Below are positions 36,177-46,900 of a stretch of 64,000 nt of DNA, piece by piece; position 1 is the first letter of the stretch; every line of letters begins with the position of its first letter. The notes under the pieces are model-generated. The model did not search any database, was not told the origin of the DNA, and saw nothing but the letters and a program-made list of their open reading frames with translations. The stretch lies in the NCBI GenBank assembly GCA_016124585.1, contig WGNL01000008.1, positions 62,001-126,000 of the forward strand, in the 5' to 3' direction. A program made the translations under genes and the position numbers. The stretch is from Bacteroidota bacterium. GTDB lineage: Bacteria > Bacteroidota > Bacteroidia > Chitinophagales > Saprospiraceae.

Positions 36177-37205
36177 ATGAAGCGCAGACCTTTCCTCAAA
36201 AAAACTGCCTTGGCTGGCTTTTACATACTCACCAGTGGTTCTTTTCGAACAAAAAAGAGCGACCTAGTCTTTGGTCAAAATGAAAAGAAATACTACCTAG
36301 ACCAAAATTGGGTGAAAGCCTCTCCAACCAACCTACCTGTTAAGGATTGCCATGAAATGGTGCAAAATAATCAAGGTCAAATCCTATTGCTCACCAACGA
36401 GACCAAGAACAACCTTATCAGTTTTGACAAATCAGGGAAAGTGCTTGGCACCTATGCTCGCCACTTTCCTGGAGGACATGGCCTTACGATTGATGGAACA
36501 GGAAGAGACCAATCACTTTTTATAACTGATACCGAACTCCATCAAGTTTTCAGAACAGACCTGAACGGCAAAGTAATCCAAACCTGGGATTGCCCGATGG
36601 ATACCGGACTTTACAAAGAAACTAGTGAGTTTGTACCAACAGAAACCACGGTGCTTTCCAATGGCGAGTTTTACGTAGCAGACGGATATGGCGGTCAGAA
36701 TATTCTACATTACGGTGCCGACGGGCTGCTAAAAAACAGTTTTGGGGGTAGAGGCGAAGGTGACGAACACCTTGACAATGCCCACGGCATCTGCCTAGAC
36801 ACCCGAAGTGGCTACCCAACCCTGCTGGTCACTGACCGTACCCGGTGTTGTTTTAAGCGGTTCTCCTTGCAGGGAGCGTACCTTGAAAAAATTGAGCTTC
36901 CCGGTGCTTGCGTTTGCAGACCGGTAATAAAGGGTGATTACTTGTACGCTGCCGTTTTGCGTTCGCCTCACATGGGCACAGATAATACAGGTTTTGTTAT
37001 CATTTTAAACAAGGAAAACAAAGTCGTCTCCGTCATAGGGGGTGCAGAAGCAGCTTATTATCCAGATGGAAACTTGCAACCGTTTTATCAAACTATCCAA
37101 CTATTTCAACATCCGCATGACGTTTTGGTGGACGATGACGAAAACCTCTACGTTTGTCAATGGAATTCAGGGCAAGTTTATCCGTACAAGTTTACCCCGG
37201 TTTAG
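36177..37205 (+). CDS. Tat-exported six-bladed beta-propeller (NHL-like) protein
   Basis: 342 residues. The N-terminus MKRRPFLKKTALAGFYILT has a twin-arginine motif (RRPFLKK), so export in folded form is likely. The rest shows NHL/6-bladed propeller repeats: NNLISFDKSGKVLGTY, HGLTIDGTG...LFITDTELHQVFRTDLNGK, HPHDVLVDDDENLYVCQWNSGQVY. HGLTID, HGICLD and HPHDVLVD are blade-start motifs typical of peptidylglycine-lyase-like propellers. No full metal centre can be assigned by eye. The next gene starts 18 bp downstream, so the two likely form an operon and may act on the same ligand, perhaps carbohydrate. Confidence 0.75.
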   Translation: MKRRPFLKKTALAGFYILTSGSFRTKKSDLVFGQNEKKYYLDQNWVKASPTNLPVKDCHEMVQNNQGQILLLTNETKNNLISFDKSGKVLGTYARHFPGGHGLTIDGTGRDQSLFITDTELHQVFRTDLNGKVIQTWDCPMDTGLYKETSEFVPTETTVLSNGEFYVADGYGGQNILHYGADGLLKNSFGGRGEGDEHLDNAHGICLDTRSGYPTLLVTDRTRCCFKRFSLQGAYLEKIELPGACVCRPVIKGDYLYAAVLRSPHMGTDNTGFVIILNKENKVVSVIGGAEAAYYPDGNLQPFYQTIQLFQHPHDVLVDDDENLYVCQWNSGQVYPYKFTPV

Positions 37206-37223
37206 CCCTCCACTCAATCTAAG

Positions 37224-37991
37224 ATGAAATTACACCCAATCTTATTTTTAATTTTTAGCCTAAGTAGCTCGACAGCTCAAACTTTGCAATTGGCGCCACC
37301 GCAGACGCCGCAGTCTAGAATTTTTGCTTCGCCCGGCCTTAAAATTGCTTTTGATTTCCGGCTTCAAGATGCCGAAATACGCTACACAACCGATGGTAGC
37401 GAGCCCACCGAAAACGATAAAATTTTCACTACACCAATAGCAATCAACGACCTAGTAGCCATAGTAAAAGCCAAATCATTCAAGCCAAGATTTTTACCTT
37501 CGGAAACTACAACTGTGCAAGTGTTGCCTTATCAAAGCTGTCAAATTGATAGCATCAACATGACCCCTACACCAAAAAAACACATGGCGAATGGTTGGAA
37601 AACTCTGACAGACAAGCGTTTAGGCGATTCGAATTTTAAGCAAAACTGGCTGGGGTTTGATTCCACAATCATTAACCTAGCGGTCGATTTTTCAAAAAAA
37701 CAACGCTTGTCGCACATCGCAATTGGTTTTTTGCGGCAGCAAAAATCGTGGATATTCCTGCCCGCCGCTATCGAAGTCTATGATGCAAAAGGGAAGCTAC
37801 TCACAAGTCAGCATTTTCCAGATGAGGCTAAAGAGCTACCCAATAGCGCAGAAATAATCAGTTTAGACTTATCTAAACACCGCTACAAATCACTGAAAAT
37901 CAAGCTAATAGCACTCCCCACACTTCCTGAATGGCATTCGGGTGCAAGCAACAGTGGCTGGCTGTTTTTAGATGAGGTAATGGTATGGTAG
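37224..37991 (+). CDS. Exported protein with chitobiase-C-like and discoidin-like domains
   Basis: 255 residues with a signal peptide (1-18, ending STAQ). Residues about 35-100 match the chitobiase/beta-hexosaminidase C-terminal (FN3-associated) type: IRYTTDGSEPTENDKIFTTPI followed by VKAKSF and PSETTTVQV. Residues about 115-255 look like an F5/8-type C (discoidin) sandwich as seen at the ends of Bacteroidota fucosidases and hexosaminidases (LGDSNFKQNWLGFD, INLAVDFSKKQRLSHIAIGFL, PAAIEVYDAKG, SGWLFLDEVMVW). The catalytic domain usually preceding these modules is absent, so this looks like a stand-alone carbohydrate-binding protein. It is co-directional with the propeller gene (18 bp gap). Confidence 0.75.
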   Translation: MKLHPILFLIFSLSSSTAQTLQLAPPQTPQSRIFASPGLKIAFDFRLQDAEIRYTTDGSEPTENDKIFTTPIAINDLVAIVKAKSFKPRFLPSETTTVQVLPYQSCQIDSINMTPTPKKHMANGWKTLTDKRLGDSNFKQNWLGFDSTIINLAVDFSKKQRLSHIAIGFLRQQKSWIFLPAAIEVYDAKGKLLTSQHFPDEAKELPNSAEIISLDLSKHRYKSLKIKLIALPTLPEWHSGASNSGWLFLDEVMVW

Positions 37992-38068
37992 CTTTGCAAT
38001 TGAATTTTGAAGCCAGTTTTTAAAAAATATTCTGGTTCTTGCACTTCTAAAATCCTTCAATTAACTCT

Positions 38069-38902
38069 ATGAAAGGACTAACCCGACGGGCAGCAACTGC
38101 TGTCATTTTTGTGTTGGTGATGATGGCTGGGCTGTTTGTAGGCCGGATGTCCTTCATTTTCCTCTTTGCAATCATTACCACTCTCTGCCTCTGGGAGTTC
38201 CTCAACATGGTGCTCCACCACAATACCCGGCGGGACTGGATCCGCATTTTCCTTGGGGTAGCTTTTGGCCTTACGCCTTTCGTTTTGGCATCTGTCATGC
38301 ACATGGCCTTGGCCAGCAATGACCGTTTTGTCATTTTCACCTCCATCCTTTTTTTCCCGTTGCTGTTCCTTTCTTTCATTTACGAATTGTTCAGCGGATC
38401 GGAAAAGCCTTTCCAAAACGTAGCATTCATCGTATTGGGAATGGTGTACATCGGCGCCCCGTTTTCCTTGTTGAACTTTATTGCCTTCAATGAGGATGGC
38501 TTCAATGTCTGGCCCATTTTTGGCCTGCTTTTACTCACTTGGATGAACGATACAGGCGCGTACATCGTCGGTTCAAAATTTGGAAAAACGCCATTGCTCC
38601 CTCGTATTTCACCAAAAAAAACCTGGGAAGGCACACTTGGTGGTGTTGCTGTTACATTCCTAGTAGCGTATGTTTTTTGTACCTTGACTGGCGAACTGCA
38701 ACTTTTCGATTGGATGATACTGGCGCTCATTGTTTCCGTTTTTGGCTCTATCGGCGACCTCATCGAGTCAATGCTAAAACGGAGTATTGGCTCAAAAGAC
38801 TCTGGCACATTACTTCCAGGACACGGTGGCGTGTTGGACCGTTTCGATGCGTTCATTTTCCTGTTGCCCTTCGCCGCAGCGTATTTACTATCAATACGGT
38901 AA
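38069..38902 (+). CDS. cdsA: Phosphatidate cytidylyltransferase
   Basis: 277 residues with about seven to eight membrane segments. It makes CDP-diacylglycerol from phosphatidate and CTP, the precursor of phosphatidylethanolamine and phosphatidylglycerol in the inner membrane. The family signature is complete: WMNDTGAYIVGSKFGKTPLLPRISPKKTWEG in the middle, and near the end GSIGDLIESMLKRSIGSKDSGTLLPGHGGVLDRFDA. Length is as usual for bacterial CdsA. The next gene starts 63 bp downstream on the same strand. Confidence 0.95.
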   Translation: MKGLTRRAATAVIFVLVMMAGLFVGRMSFIFLFAIITTLCLWEFLNMVLHHNTRRDWIRIFLGVAFGLTPFVLASVMHMALASNDRFVIFTSILFFPLLFLSFIYELFSGSEKPFQNVAFIVLGMVYIGAPFSLLNFIAFNEDGFNVWPIFGLLLLTWMNDTGAYIVGSKFGKTPLLPRISPKKTWEGTLGGVAVTFLVAYVFCTLTGELQLFDWMILALIVSVFGSIGDLIESMLKRSIGSKDSGTLLPGHGGVLDRFDAFIFLLPFAAAYLLSIR

Positions 38903-38965
38903 GCTTTTTATAAGTGCCATCGTGCTTGCTTAGAAACCACCAAAAACCTGAAAACATAAACCTCT

Positions 38966-40849
38966 ATGCGTGAAACAACCTTCATCGAGCAGAACCAGAA
39001 AAAATGGCAGGAATTTGAGCACCTGCTGGAAGGTCAAGTATATGACCCAGAAAAGCTCAACGAACTCTTCGTTCAGGTAACGGACGACCTCTCGTATGCC
39101 CGAACCTTTTACCCCAACCGTTCAGTAAGGGTGTACCTCAATGGCCTTTCCCAAAAGATTTTCTTCAATATCTACAAAAACAAAAAATCAAGACGGAGTA
39201 ACTTCATCGAGTTTTGGACGGAAGACCTGCCCCGGCTCATCTACGATGCCCGTTTTGACCTGCGCATTTCCCTTTTTATATTCTCCCTTGCCATGATAAT
39301 CGGCATGTTATCCTGCTGGGCAGAACCGGATTTTCTGAAAACCATTCTGGGTGCGGACTACGTCCAAATGACCGAAGCCAACATCAAATCTGGCGATCCG
39401 ATGGCTGTGTACAAAGAAGCCGGAGAGTTCAACATGTTCCTCGGCATCACGCTGAACAACATTCTGGTTGCCTTCAGAACCTTCATTTTAGGGATTATTT
39501 ACGGCATCGGCACCATCGGCATGCTTATCTACAATGGAGTCATGCTCGGTGCATTTCAATTTTTTTTCATTGAAAAAGGGCTGTTCCGGGAGTCGTTTCT
39601 GGCAGTTTGGCTGCATGGCTCGTTCGAGATTTCCAGTATCGTCATCGCTGGAGCAGCGGGCCTGACGATGGGGCGGGGGCTGGTCTTCCCTGGCACATTT
39701 ACCCGAGAGCGCTCCTTCCAACTAGCCGCCCGCAGGGGGCTCAGCCTGATGGTTGGCGTAGTCCCACTGTTCATTTTCGCTGGCTTCACCGAAAGTTACC
39801 TCACCCGACATACGGAGGCACCTGATTGGCTACGGGCGCTATTCATTTTTATTTGCTTCGCAATCGTCATTTTCTACTTCGCCATTTATCCCCGAAGCAA
39901 AGCCCGCAAGGGCCTCTTAAAAGAAGAAGACGTTCGCCTAACTCCAGATGTAGACCGCCGGGTGGACTTCACACCTGTGAAGAGCAGCGGGGAGCTTTTC
40001 ACCGACTCCTTTATTTTTCTGCGAAAATGCCTGCGGCCAATCGGCCTGGCAGCCATGGTTGGTTCGGCAATTTTCTGCATCGGCGCATTCTTGCTAGCCG
40101 AAACCCAGACCTCCGAACTTTTCTTCTACGAGCAAGGCTGGTTTGGAATCATGCAGACCATACCAAGTTTTTTCAAAAACCCCGGCAATGCCTATCTTTT
40201 TCCATTTGCAGTGCTTGCCTTGAGCCTTGTTACCTTCATCACACAGTTGTTTCTGAAACGCTGGCGCAACCGCACTTCCAATGGTACGGATTTCGACGTG
40301 GAATTGCCAAAACCGAGGGTCAGCCACCTAATTTCCAGTTTTCTCCAAACCTCTGTCGTCGTTACTGTTTACAGCCTGATTTTCCTTTTGCCCGGCTGGG
40401 CGGCATTTTTCCTGAACTTGCTGCTTTTCCCTATTTTTTTCCTGCTCACGCAAGTCATCATTTTTGAAGGAGGCAATATTTTCAAAAGCATAGGTCGCAC
40501 TGGTGACCTGATGATGACGCAGTTTGGGCAAATGATGGGCCTTTACGTTACGATGTTCATCACTGGACTGCTGTTTTTCCTCATTTTTGATTCGGGACTG
40601 CTCTGGTTTCTGCTGGACGTCATTGGAATGAATTTTTACCTGACAGATGCCAGTGCGAGGTCTTTCGATGCCGTTGCCATTACTGGTATTTCGATGTTCG
40701 TATTGTTGCTAATTTTTGGCCTCTGGACGGCCAGTAGCGGCTTGCAATATTTTTCCATTTTGGAAGCAAATGAAGCTTTTTTCTTGAAGAAAAGACTGGA
40801 GCTGATTGGAAAACGGGATCGCATCCGGGGACTGGACAGGGAGGCATGA
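38966..40849 (+). CDS. SpoIIM-family multi-pass membrane protein with extra C-terminal membrane domain
   Basis: 627 residues. The first ~320 match the stage II sporulation protein M family as seen in non-sporulating bacteria: the start FIEQNQKKWQEFEHLL, YARTFYPNRSVRVYLN, then membrane segments with GITLNNILVAFRTFILGI, GVMLGAFQFFF and HGSFEISSIVIAGAAGL. After a basic linker (about 315-355) comes a second membrane domain with about five segments (to about 600) that I do not recognise. Stand-alone members are about 320 residues, so this appears to be a fusion. In other Bacteroidota the family occurs near RDD, DUF4129 and MoxR-type genes; none is present here. Function unknown; possibly membrane organisation or transport. 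Confidence 0.8.
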   Translation: MRETTFIEQNQKKWQEFEHLLEGQVYDPEKLNELFVQVTDDLSYARTFYPNRSVRVYLNGLSQKIFFNIYKNKKSRRSNFIEFWTEDLPRLIYDARFDLRISLFIFSLAMIIGMLSCWAEPDFLKTILGADYVQMTEANIKSGDPMAVYKEAGEFNMFLGITLNNILVAFRTFILGIIYGIGTIGMLIYNGVMLGAFQFFFIEKGLFRESFLAVWLHGSFEISSIVIAGAAGLTMGRGLVFPGTFTRERSFQLAARRGLSLMVGVVPLFIFAGFTESYLTRHTEAPDWLRALFIFICFAIVIFYFAIYPRSKARKGLLKEEDVRLTPDVDRRVDFTPVKSSGELFTDSFIFLRKCLRPIGLAAMVGSAIFCIGAFLLAETQTSELFFYEQGWFGIMQTIPSFFKNPGNAYLFPFAVLALSLVTFITQLFLKRWRNRTSNGTDFDVELPKPRVSHLISSFLQTSVVVTVYSLIFLLPGWAAFFLNLLLFPIFFLLTQVIIFEGGNIFKSIGRTGDLMMTQFGQMMGLYVTMFITGLLFFLIFDSGLLWFLLDVIGMNFYLTDASARSFDAVAITGISMFVLLLIFGLWTASSGLQYFSILEANEAFFLKKRLELIGKRDRIRGLDREA

Positions 40850-40951
40850 TTTACCAATTTGTTCAAAATAACCACCCCATATTTTACCTTACAAACTTGC
40901 ATCTCAATTATGGTATTGGCAGCAATATTTTGGGATGTATGAAAGCGCAAA

Positions 40952-40994
40952 AATGCATGGCGGGCAGGCAACCCCATACCACCCGCCATGTATT
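40952..40994 (-). terminator. Terminator after the 2424-aa protein gene
   Basis: CATGGCGGG (40956-40964) pairs with CCCGCCATG (40982-40990), and flanking bases extend the stem to about 13 bp with one G-T pair. On the minus strand it follows the stop (40996) at once and runs into a T-rich stretch. It lies between convergent genes. Confidence 0.75.
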
Positions 40995-40995
40995 G

Positions 40996-43900
40996 TCATC
41001 GAATCAGGTGGACATCCCCCTTCCTGAAAACATCTACCACCACCCCATCGCAATTGCGAACTTTCATGCGTAACCAATAAACTACCACCGTCGGGTTCAT
41101 CTTTTTGCCACGTTCCAAGCCATTCCAACAACCGTCAATATTATCTGTCCGAAACAGCAGCGTTCCCCAGCGGTCGAAAATTTTCAGCTCGTAACTGATG
41201 ATATCCGCATTGGGGTCAGCAAAACCTTTGTAGCAATCGTTGATGCCGTCATCGTTCGGGGAGAAGGAATTGGGCATGTAAATCAAACGAGCTTGCTTGA
41301 GCGGTTCCACTTGTACGTTGATATTGCCAGACATACTTTCACATTCATTCGTCACCGAATAAACATAGACTCCAGGTGTACTCACTTGCAGTTCTTCTGC
41401 TGTAGAAATCACGCCCGTGCTATCCGACCATTCCCAAGTCACTGGGATACTGCTCGACACCAGCGGTCGCAGCATCACGGTTTCCCCGCAGACCAACGTC
41501 TCGTCCTGTGCCTCCACCGAGATAGGCGGCACCGAATTAATGCTCACGTTTTGACCAAAAACACAACCATTGACATCCTGTAAAACCACTTCATAATCGC
41601 CTGGTGGCAACCCGTCAAAAAGCGTGTCTGCCTGAAACGTCGTTCCGTTCAACGAAAACTCATAAGGTCCCGTGACACCATTTATATTGCCTACAGCAAT
41701 GTTCCCATCGAGGGCATTCCAACAAATTTGCGAAGCAGACAAATCATAGCTCACGGACGGCAACGCTGTCACGCTCACGAAGACCACGGAATCACAGCCT
41801 GTTTGGTTCTGGCCGACCCAAGTGTACTGCTCACCTGCCGAAAGTGTTTGGCCATTGAAAGTCAAAGTTTCTCCTTCGCAAACCTGTAGCGCCAACTGTG
41901 TCGTGTCACTTTGCGAAGCAAGTACCGTCACGGTCACTACCGAGTCGCAGCCGAACTGGTTCATCAGGGTAAAATCCTGCACGTCGCCAGGCAAAAGCGT
42001 CATGCCGCCGTATGTGACCGTGGTGCCAGGACAGGCGACGATTTGTTCGGTACTGGCATTCGTTGGTAGCGCTGCCACTGAAACTTCAATGGTATCCGTG
42101 CAGCCCCATTGGTTTATTTCATAAAAAACTTGGGATGACCCCGCCGCCACAAGCGTGCCATTGTAATCCAAGGAATCACCAGCACAAGCAAACCCATCAA
42201 TGACCAAAGAACTAGTGGGCAGTGGATCAACCGTCACCGTCACCACCGAATCGCAGCCTAACCAATTGTCCAGGGTAACGTCTTGCGTTGCTCCAGCCAA
42301 TATATCCGTACCGTTGTAGTTGGCCGTAGTACCTGGGCAGGCGGTAAGGGTTTCAGCACCTGTACTAGCCAAGACTTCAGCTACTTGCACCGTCACCACC
42401 GAATCGCAGCCCAACCAATTCATCAAGGTAAAATCCTGCGAAGTTCCTGCTGGAACTGCCGTTCCGTTGTAATCTGCCGATGAGCCAGTGCAGGCCGAAA
42501 GATTGACCGTAGAAGCACTCGTGGGGATGGCCGTCACGGTTACGTTCACCATCGAGTCGCAGCCCTGCGCACCTGGGAAAAGGAACAGGGTATCGGTGCC
42601 TGGCGATAACGGTGTTCCATTGTAATCTGCGAAGCTACCCGGGCAAGCAGTCAGCGCCAGGGATGAATTGGCGGCAGGGAGCGGATTAACTGTCACTGTC
42701 ACGATAGAATCACAGCCTAGCCAGTTTACCAGCGTAACATCCGCCGAGGTGCCTGCGGCAATGTCGGTACCATTGTAGCTGATGCTAGTGCCGGGGCAAG
42801 CATCGAAAGTTTCTGAGCCTGAGCTGGTTGCTAATGCACTGACGAACACCGTCACAATGCTATCGCAGCCAAGCCAATTCATGGAGGTAAAATTTTGGCT
42901 AGTGCCTTCAGCAATGAAGTTTCCGTTGTAATTCGCCACTCCACCCGGACAGGCAGTAAGTTGGACTGTTTCCATCGAAGGAGTGCAGGTTTCGAACAGT
43001 AACCAATCGAACTGCTCCTCCACATCGCAGCCAGTGAGTGTGATGTCAGTACTCACCAACACTGCCTCCCAACCAGCCGGAAGATTCAGCGTATCAAGTA
43101 TAAGCGTATAATCGTCGGAAAGTATGTCAACGAAATTGTAGCCAGTAGTAACGTTACTGGTCACTGTATCCAGATTAGCCCCCCCGTTGTTCAGGAAGAT
43201 GTTGATACCGCTCACCAGCGTATCACCAGCGTCAATCACACCATTTCCGTTCACATCAAAATATACATCACCCACAATGTCGCCAAACCCTGGAAACAGG
43301 TCAAGATTCAGTGGTGCACTGGTGGAGGTACAGCCGTAGATGTCCGTCATTACCACGGAATATTCGCCACTTTGGTCAAAAATCGGATTTGCCATCGTAC
43401 CATTTGGAGCAGGAATTGGGCTACCGTTCCAAAGCCATTGATAGCTGGCAATATCGGGGACTACGGGCAAACACATGGTGTCGGGCTGGCAGCGAGTGTG
43501 GCAGCCTGCCGGTACTAAGTCAATATCCGGGGCGTTGTGAATGTCAATTTCATTGCTCAACCCCTTACATCCGAACTGGTTGATTGCGGTAGCAAAATAA
43601 GTGCCTCCGGCAATGACCATGATATTCGTTCCGGTTTCACCAGTATTCCATTGATAATTATAGGTAGCATTCGGACTAGTCACACTCAAACTTGCACCGG
43701 TATTTTCACAAATAAAACCAGACGGTGAACTCGTTATAGCAACTGTTGGAGCAGGGTTCACCATCACTGTGAACGGCCCTTCTGTGGCTGTACAGTTTGT
43801 CATGTTATCGGTCACTGTCACCGTGAAGTTATGGGTGCCTACCGGCAAAAGATTGCCCTTGTCCTCACTGAACTCCAGCTCGTCCCCACCCTCTCCGTTT

Positions 43901-46900
43901 GACCACTGGTAACTGTTCGTGGTGCTGCCCTGTATCACAAGGAACACATCTTCCCCTTCACAAACTGAGTAGGTGTTTTCAAAAAAGGCCACAGGTTGCC
44001 CAAATTCATTGTACTCGACGGCTTTGATGATACCGTTTGGCTCACCAAACACATCCACCACAGCAGGTGGTGGAGCGTAGGTACAGCCCGTTGCATCAGT
44101 CAGCGTAACAGCATAAACTCCTGATGTAGAAACGATAATATTATTTGCAACCGAATTATCTGACCAAAGCCAACTGATGCCGCCTGCTGGCGAAGTGAGT
44201 GTGGTCGTTTCTCCTTCGCAAAGTGGGGACGGTGGCGATGTTGAGATTGTTCCCGACAACGTGTTTGGCGTAATCGTGATATTGTCAGTGTGAGTATTGT
44301 AACAGCCTTCAATGCTGAGCGCAGTGAGTTGCACCGTGTAGCTGCCTGGCACATCAAATTCGTGGAACGAGTTGTATTGCTCCGAGGTGTTTCCTTCTCC
44401 ACTCGCAGGGTCACCAAAATTCCAGTAAACGCTGGCGACTCCGCTGCCCACTACCGCATCGAACGGCAAGGACGTATTCTCACAAGTTGCCGAAGGCAGC
44501 GCAAAACTCACAGACGGCGGCATGAAAACAGTCACAGGTTTTACAAAAGTGACCGTACAGCCACCAAATGCGGACGAAGTTATCGTCAGCTCAACGTTAT
44601 AGATACCTGGCGAGGCAAAAGTGTGCATTGGGTTTTGTAGAGTGGTGGTATTTGCTCCGCCACTGCTTGGGTCGTCAAAATTCCATGACCAAGCGATGAT
44701 GTCATAAGGAGAAAGGAAAACGCTAAGGTCTGTGAACTGAACTGGAGCACCAGGACATGCAGAGGAATAGGTAAAGTCAGCCTCTACCGGAATGAGCACG
44801 TCATGGTACGTACCCACTGCACAGGAAGTTCCCGGTGTAACACCATTCACCTCGCCAATCAACACGATGGTGTAGTATCCAACATTGGGGTAAGGATGTG
44901 GAGGAGGATTATCCAAGTTGCTGCCAGTTCCATCCCCAAATATCCAGGTGAAACTGCCCGGCACATAGTTCGTGGAGAGGTTGGTGAAACTCGGCGCATT
45001 GCAGTCGGGAGATGTGCCTGTTGAAAAATCCACCGTACCAGCAGGTGTGCAGCCAGGAACAGGCGGCCCGCCTCCTGAGCCACCAAAGCACTGCCCACCT
45101 ATGCAGGTGCCGCCAATAGCCGCACAATCCACGAGCGCAAGAACGTTTGAAGCTGCCGTACAGCCAGCGGCGTTTGTTGCAATTACTTGATAATCACCAG
45201 GTTGGTTGGTGGAATATGTTGGTGAATTGGTGCCCACATTCACGCCGTTGCGTAACCACTGATAACTGTAAGCAGGGCTGCTCTCCGTGGCATGGATGAC
45301 AGCCGCAGGGCCTCCAGAACAGAGGGCATAGTAGGCTGGTGTCGAAATAGAAATATTCGGGCCTGGCTGCTCGACAATCTGGAAAATCGTATCGCCTACA
45401 CATCCGTTGACATCGGTGACCTCCACCTCGTAATTCCCTGCACCAAGCATTGGCGTGGGCAATGTTGAAATCTGTGTACCGCCTGCGTTATTCCAGACAT
45501 AGCTGGCATAACCTACAGTCGTTTGAATCAAGGTTGTTTCGCCTTGGCAAAGGTTGGCGGGAGTCTGTGTCACAGGTTCCGGCAGGGGCAGCACCGTTAC
45601 ATTAAAGTTTTCGGTAGCTCCGCAAACGGACACACCCACGGTAACTGGCCCCACGGTATGCCACAGCACCTCAACTTGCTCCGAGCCAGCACCGTCAATT
45701 ATAGTTCCAGCAGAAGCCGGGCTAATAACCCATTGATAATCAATATTTTCAAAAAATGGCACGGAATAAATGCCGGACTGTTCTTTGCAAACCTGCCCAT
45801 CACCTGTGACCGTGAAAGGAGGAATTGGATTCACCGCAAGATTAGTTGGCGGTGAGGTGCAAGCCAGACCCGTCGTAGCTGTTTGCACTACCGAAACAGC
45901 ATATGGCCCAGAGGCATTCCAAACAACATTGGCAGGGTTACCACTGAAATTGGCAATTGAACCGCCCGTGAAGGTCCAAGTAAAATCGGCCGTTGGCAAG
46001 CCAACAGCTTCGTAACTGTAGGTCAAACCTGAACAAATTTCATCCTCGCCGATGATGGCCGATGGGGCATTTGGTGGCGCTATCAGTTTTATGAAAATAT
46101 TGTAATCATTATTGCAGAAACTACTGGCATTGGCCGCAGCAGCGTGTACGGTGTATGCACCTGCTGGGAAATTGAAGGGAATGTTGGCCGTGTTAGTTGG
46201 CGCTGGCGACGACCAAACGACTGTGCCCGAATTGTTGATTACCTGCCAATTGGCGGGGATGAGGTTGTTGTTGACGGTGTTACGGGTTTGGTAAGTGCCG
46301 CTGCTGTTGGCACAGACCTCGATAGGGCCGGTAGCGTAAAACCCTGGGACGATGCTCACGTTCAGAGTGTCCTTACCTGAGCAACCGAGGTAGCAGTTGT
46401 TGAATTCCACAATTACCCGCTGTGGGTTTCCTTGGTTGGCATTACCGAACCAGTTTACAGTGATTCGCTCGGTGCCTTGCCCATCGGTAATGTTACCACT
46501 ACCAAGTACCGTCCAATTGATACTGGTGCCTTGGTAATTCGGGATGAAATATTCTTCAGTGCTACCTTCACAAACCTTGTCTGGCCCTTGAATTTGCACA
46601 TTGTCGGAGACGATGGGAATCGGAACCACATTCGGCAATGTACAGACCGACCCTGCACAGCCTCCCACCGCTAGTGAGATGGTACCTTGCGGTCCGGCCA
46701 GCCATTCTACTGTGATAAAATTGTCAGTGGGCAAGCCACCGTCGAGAATATTGTAGCTGCCAGTAACCACCCAAGTGTAAGTGTCACAGTTTGCATCGGT
46801 GCTGTACGTGACCGTTTCACCCTCGCAAATGGTGCCCGTGCAATTGATTTCAGGCACATCAGCGGCGATAACATATACCTCAACGTAGCTGGTATCGGCG

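Noticed and set aside
40850-40995. Hairpin at 40952-40994 as a riboswitch or small RNA
   Set aside because: It sits directly after a stop codon and ends in a T-rich stretch on the minus strand, as expected for a terminator.
41755-42995. Tandem repeats as a CRISPR array
   Set aside because: The repeats are coding, about 153 bp long, in frame and diverged; no constant short repeats with unique spacers exist in the window.
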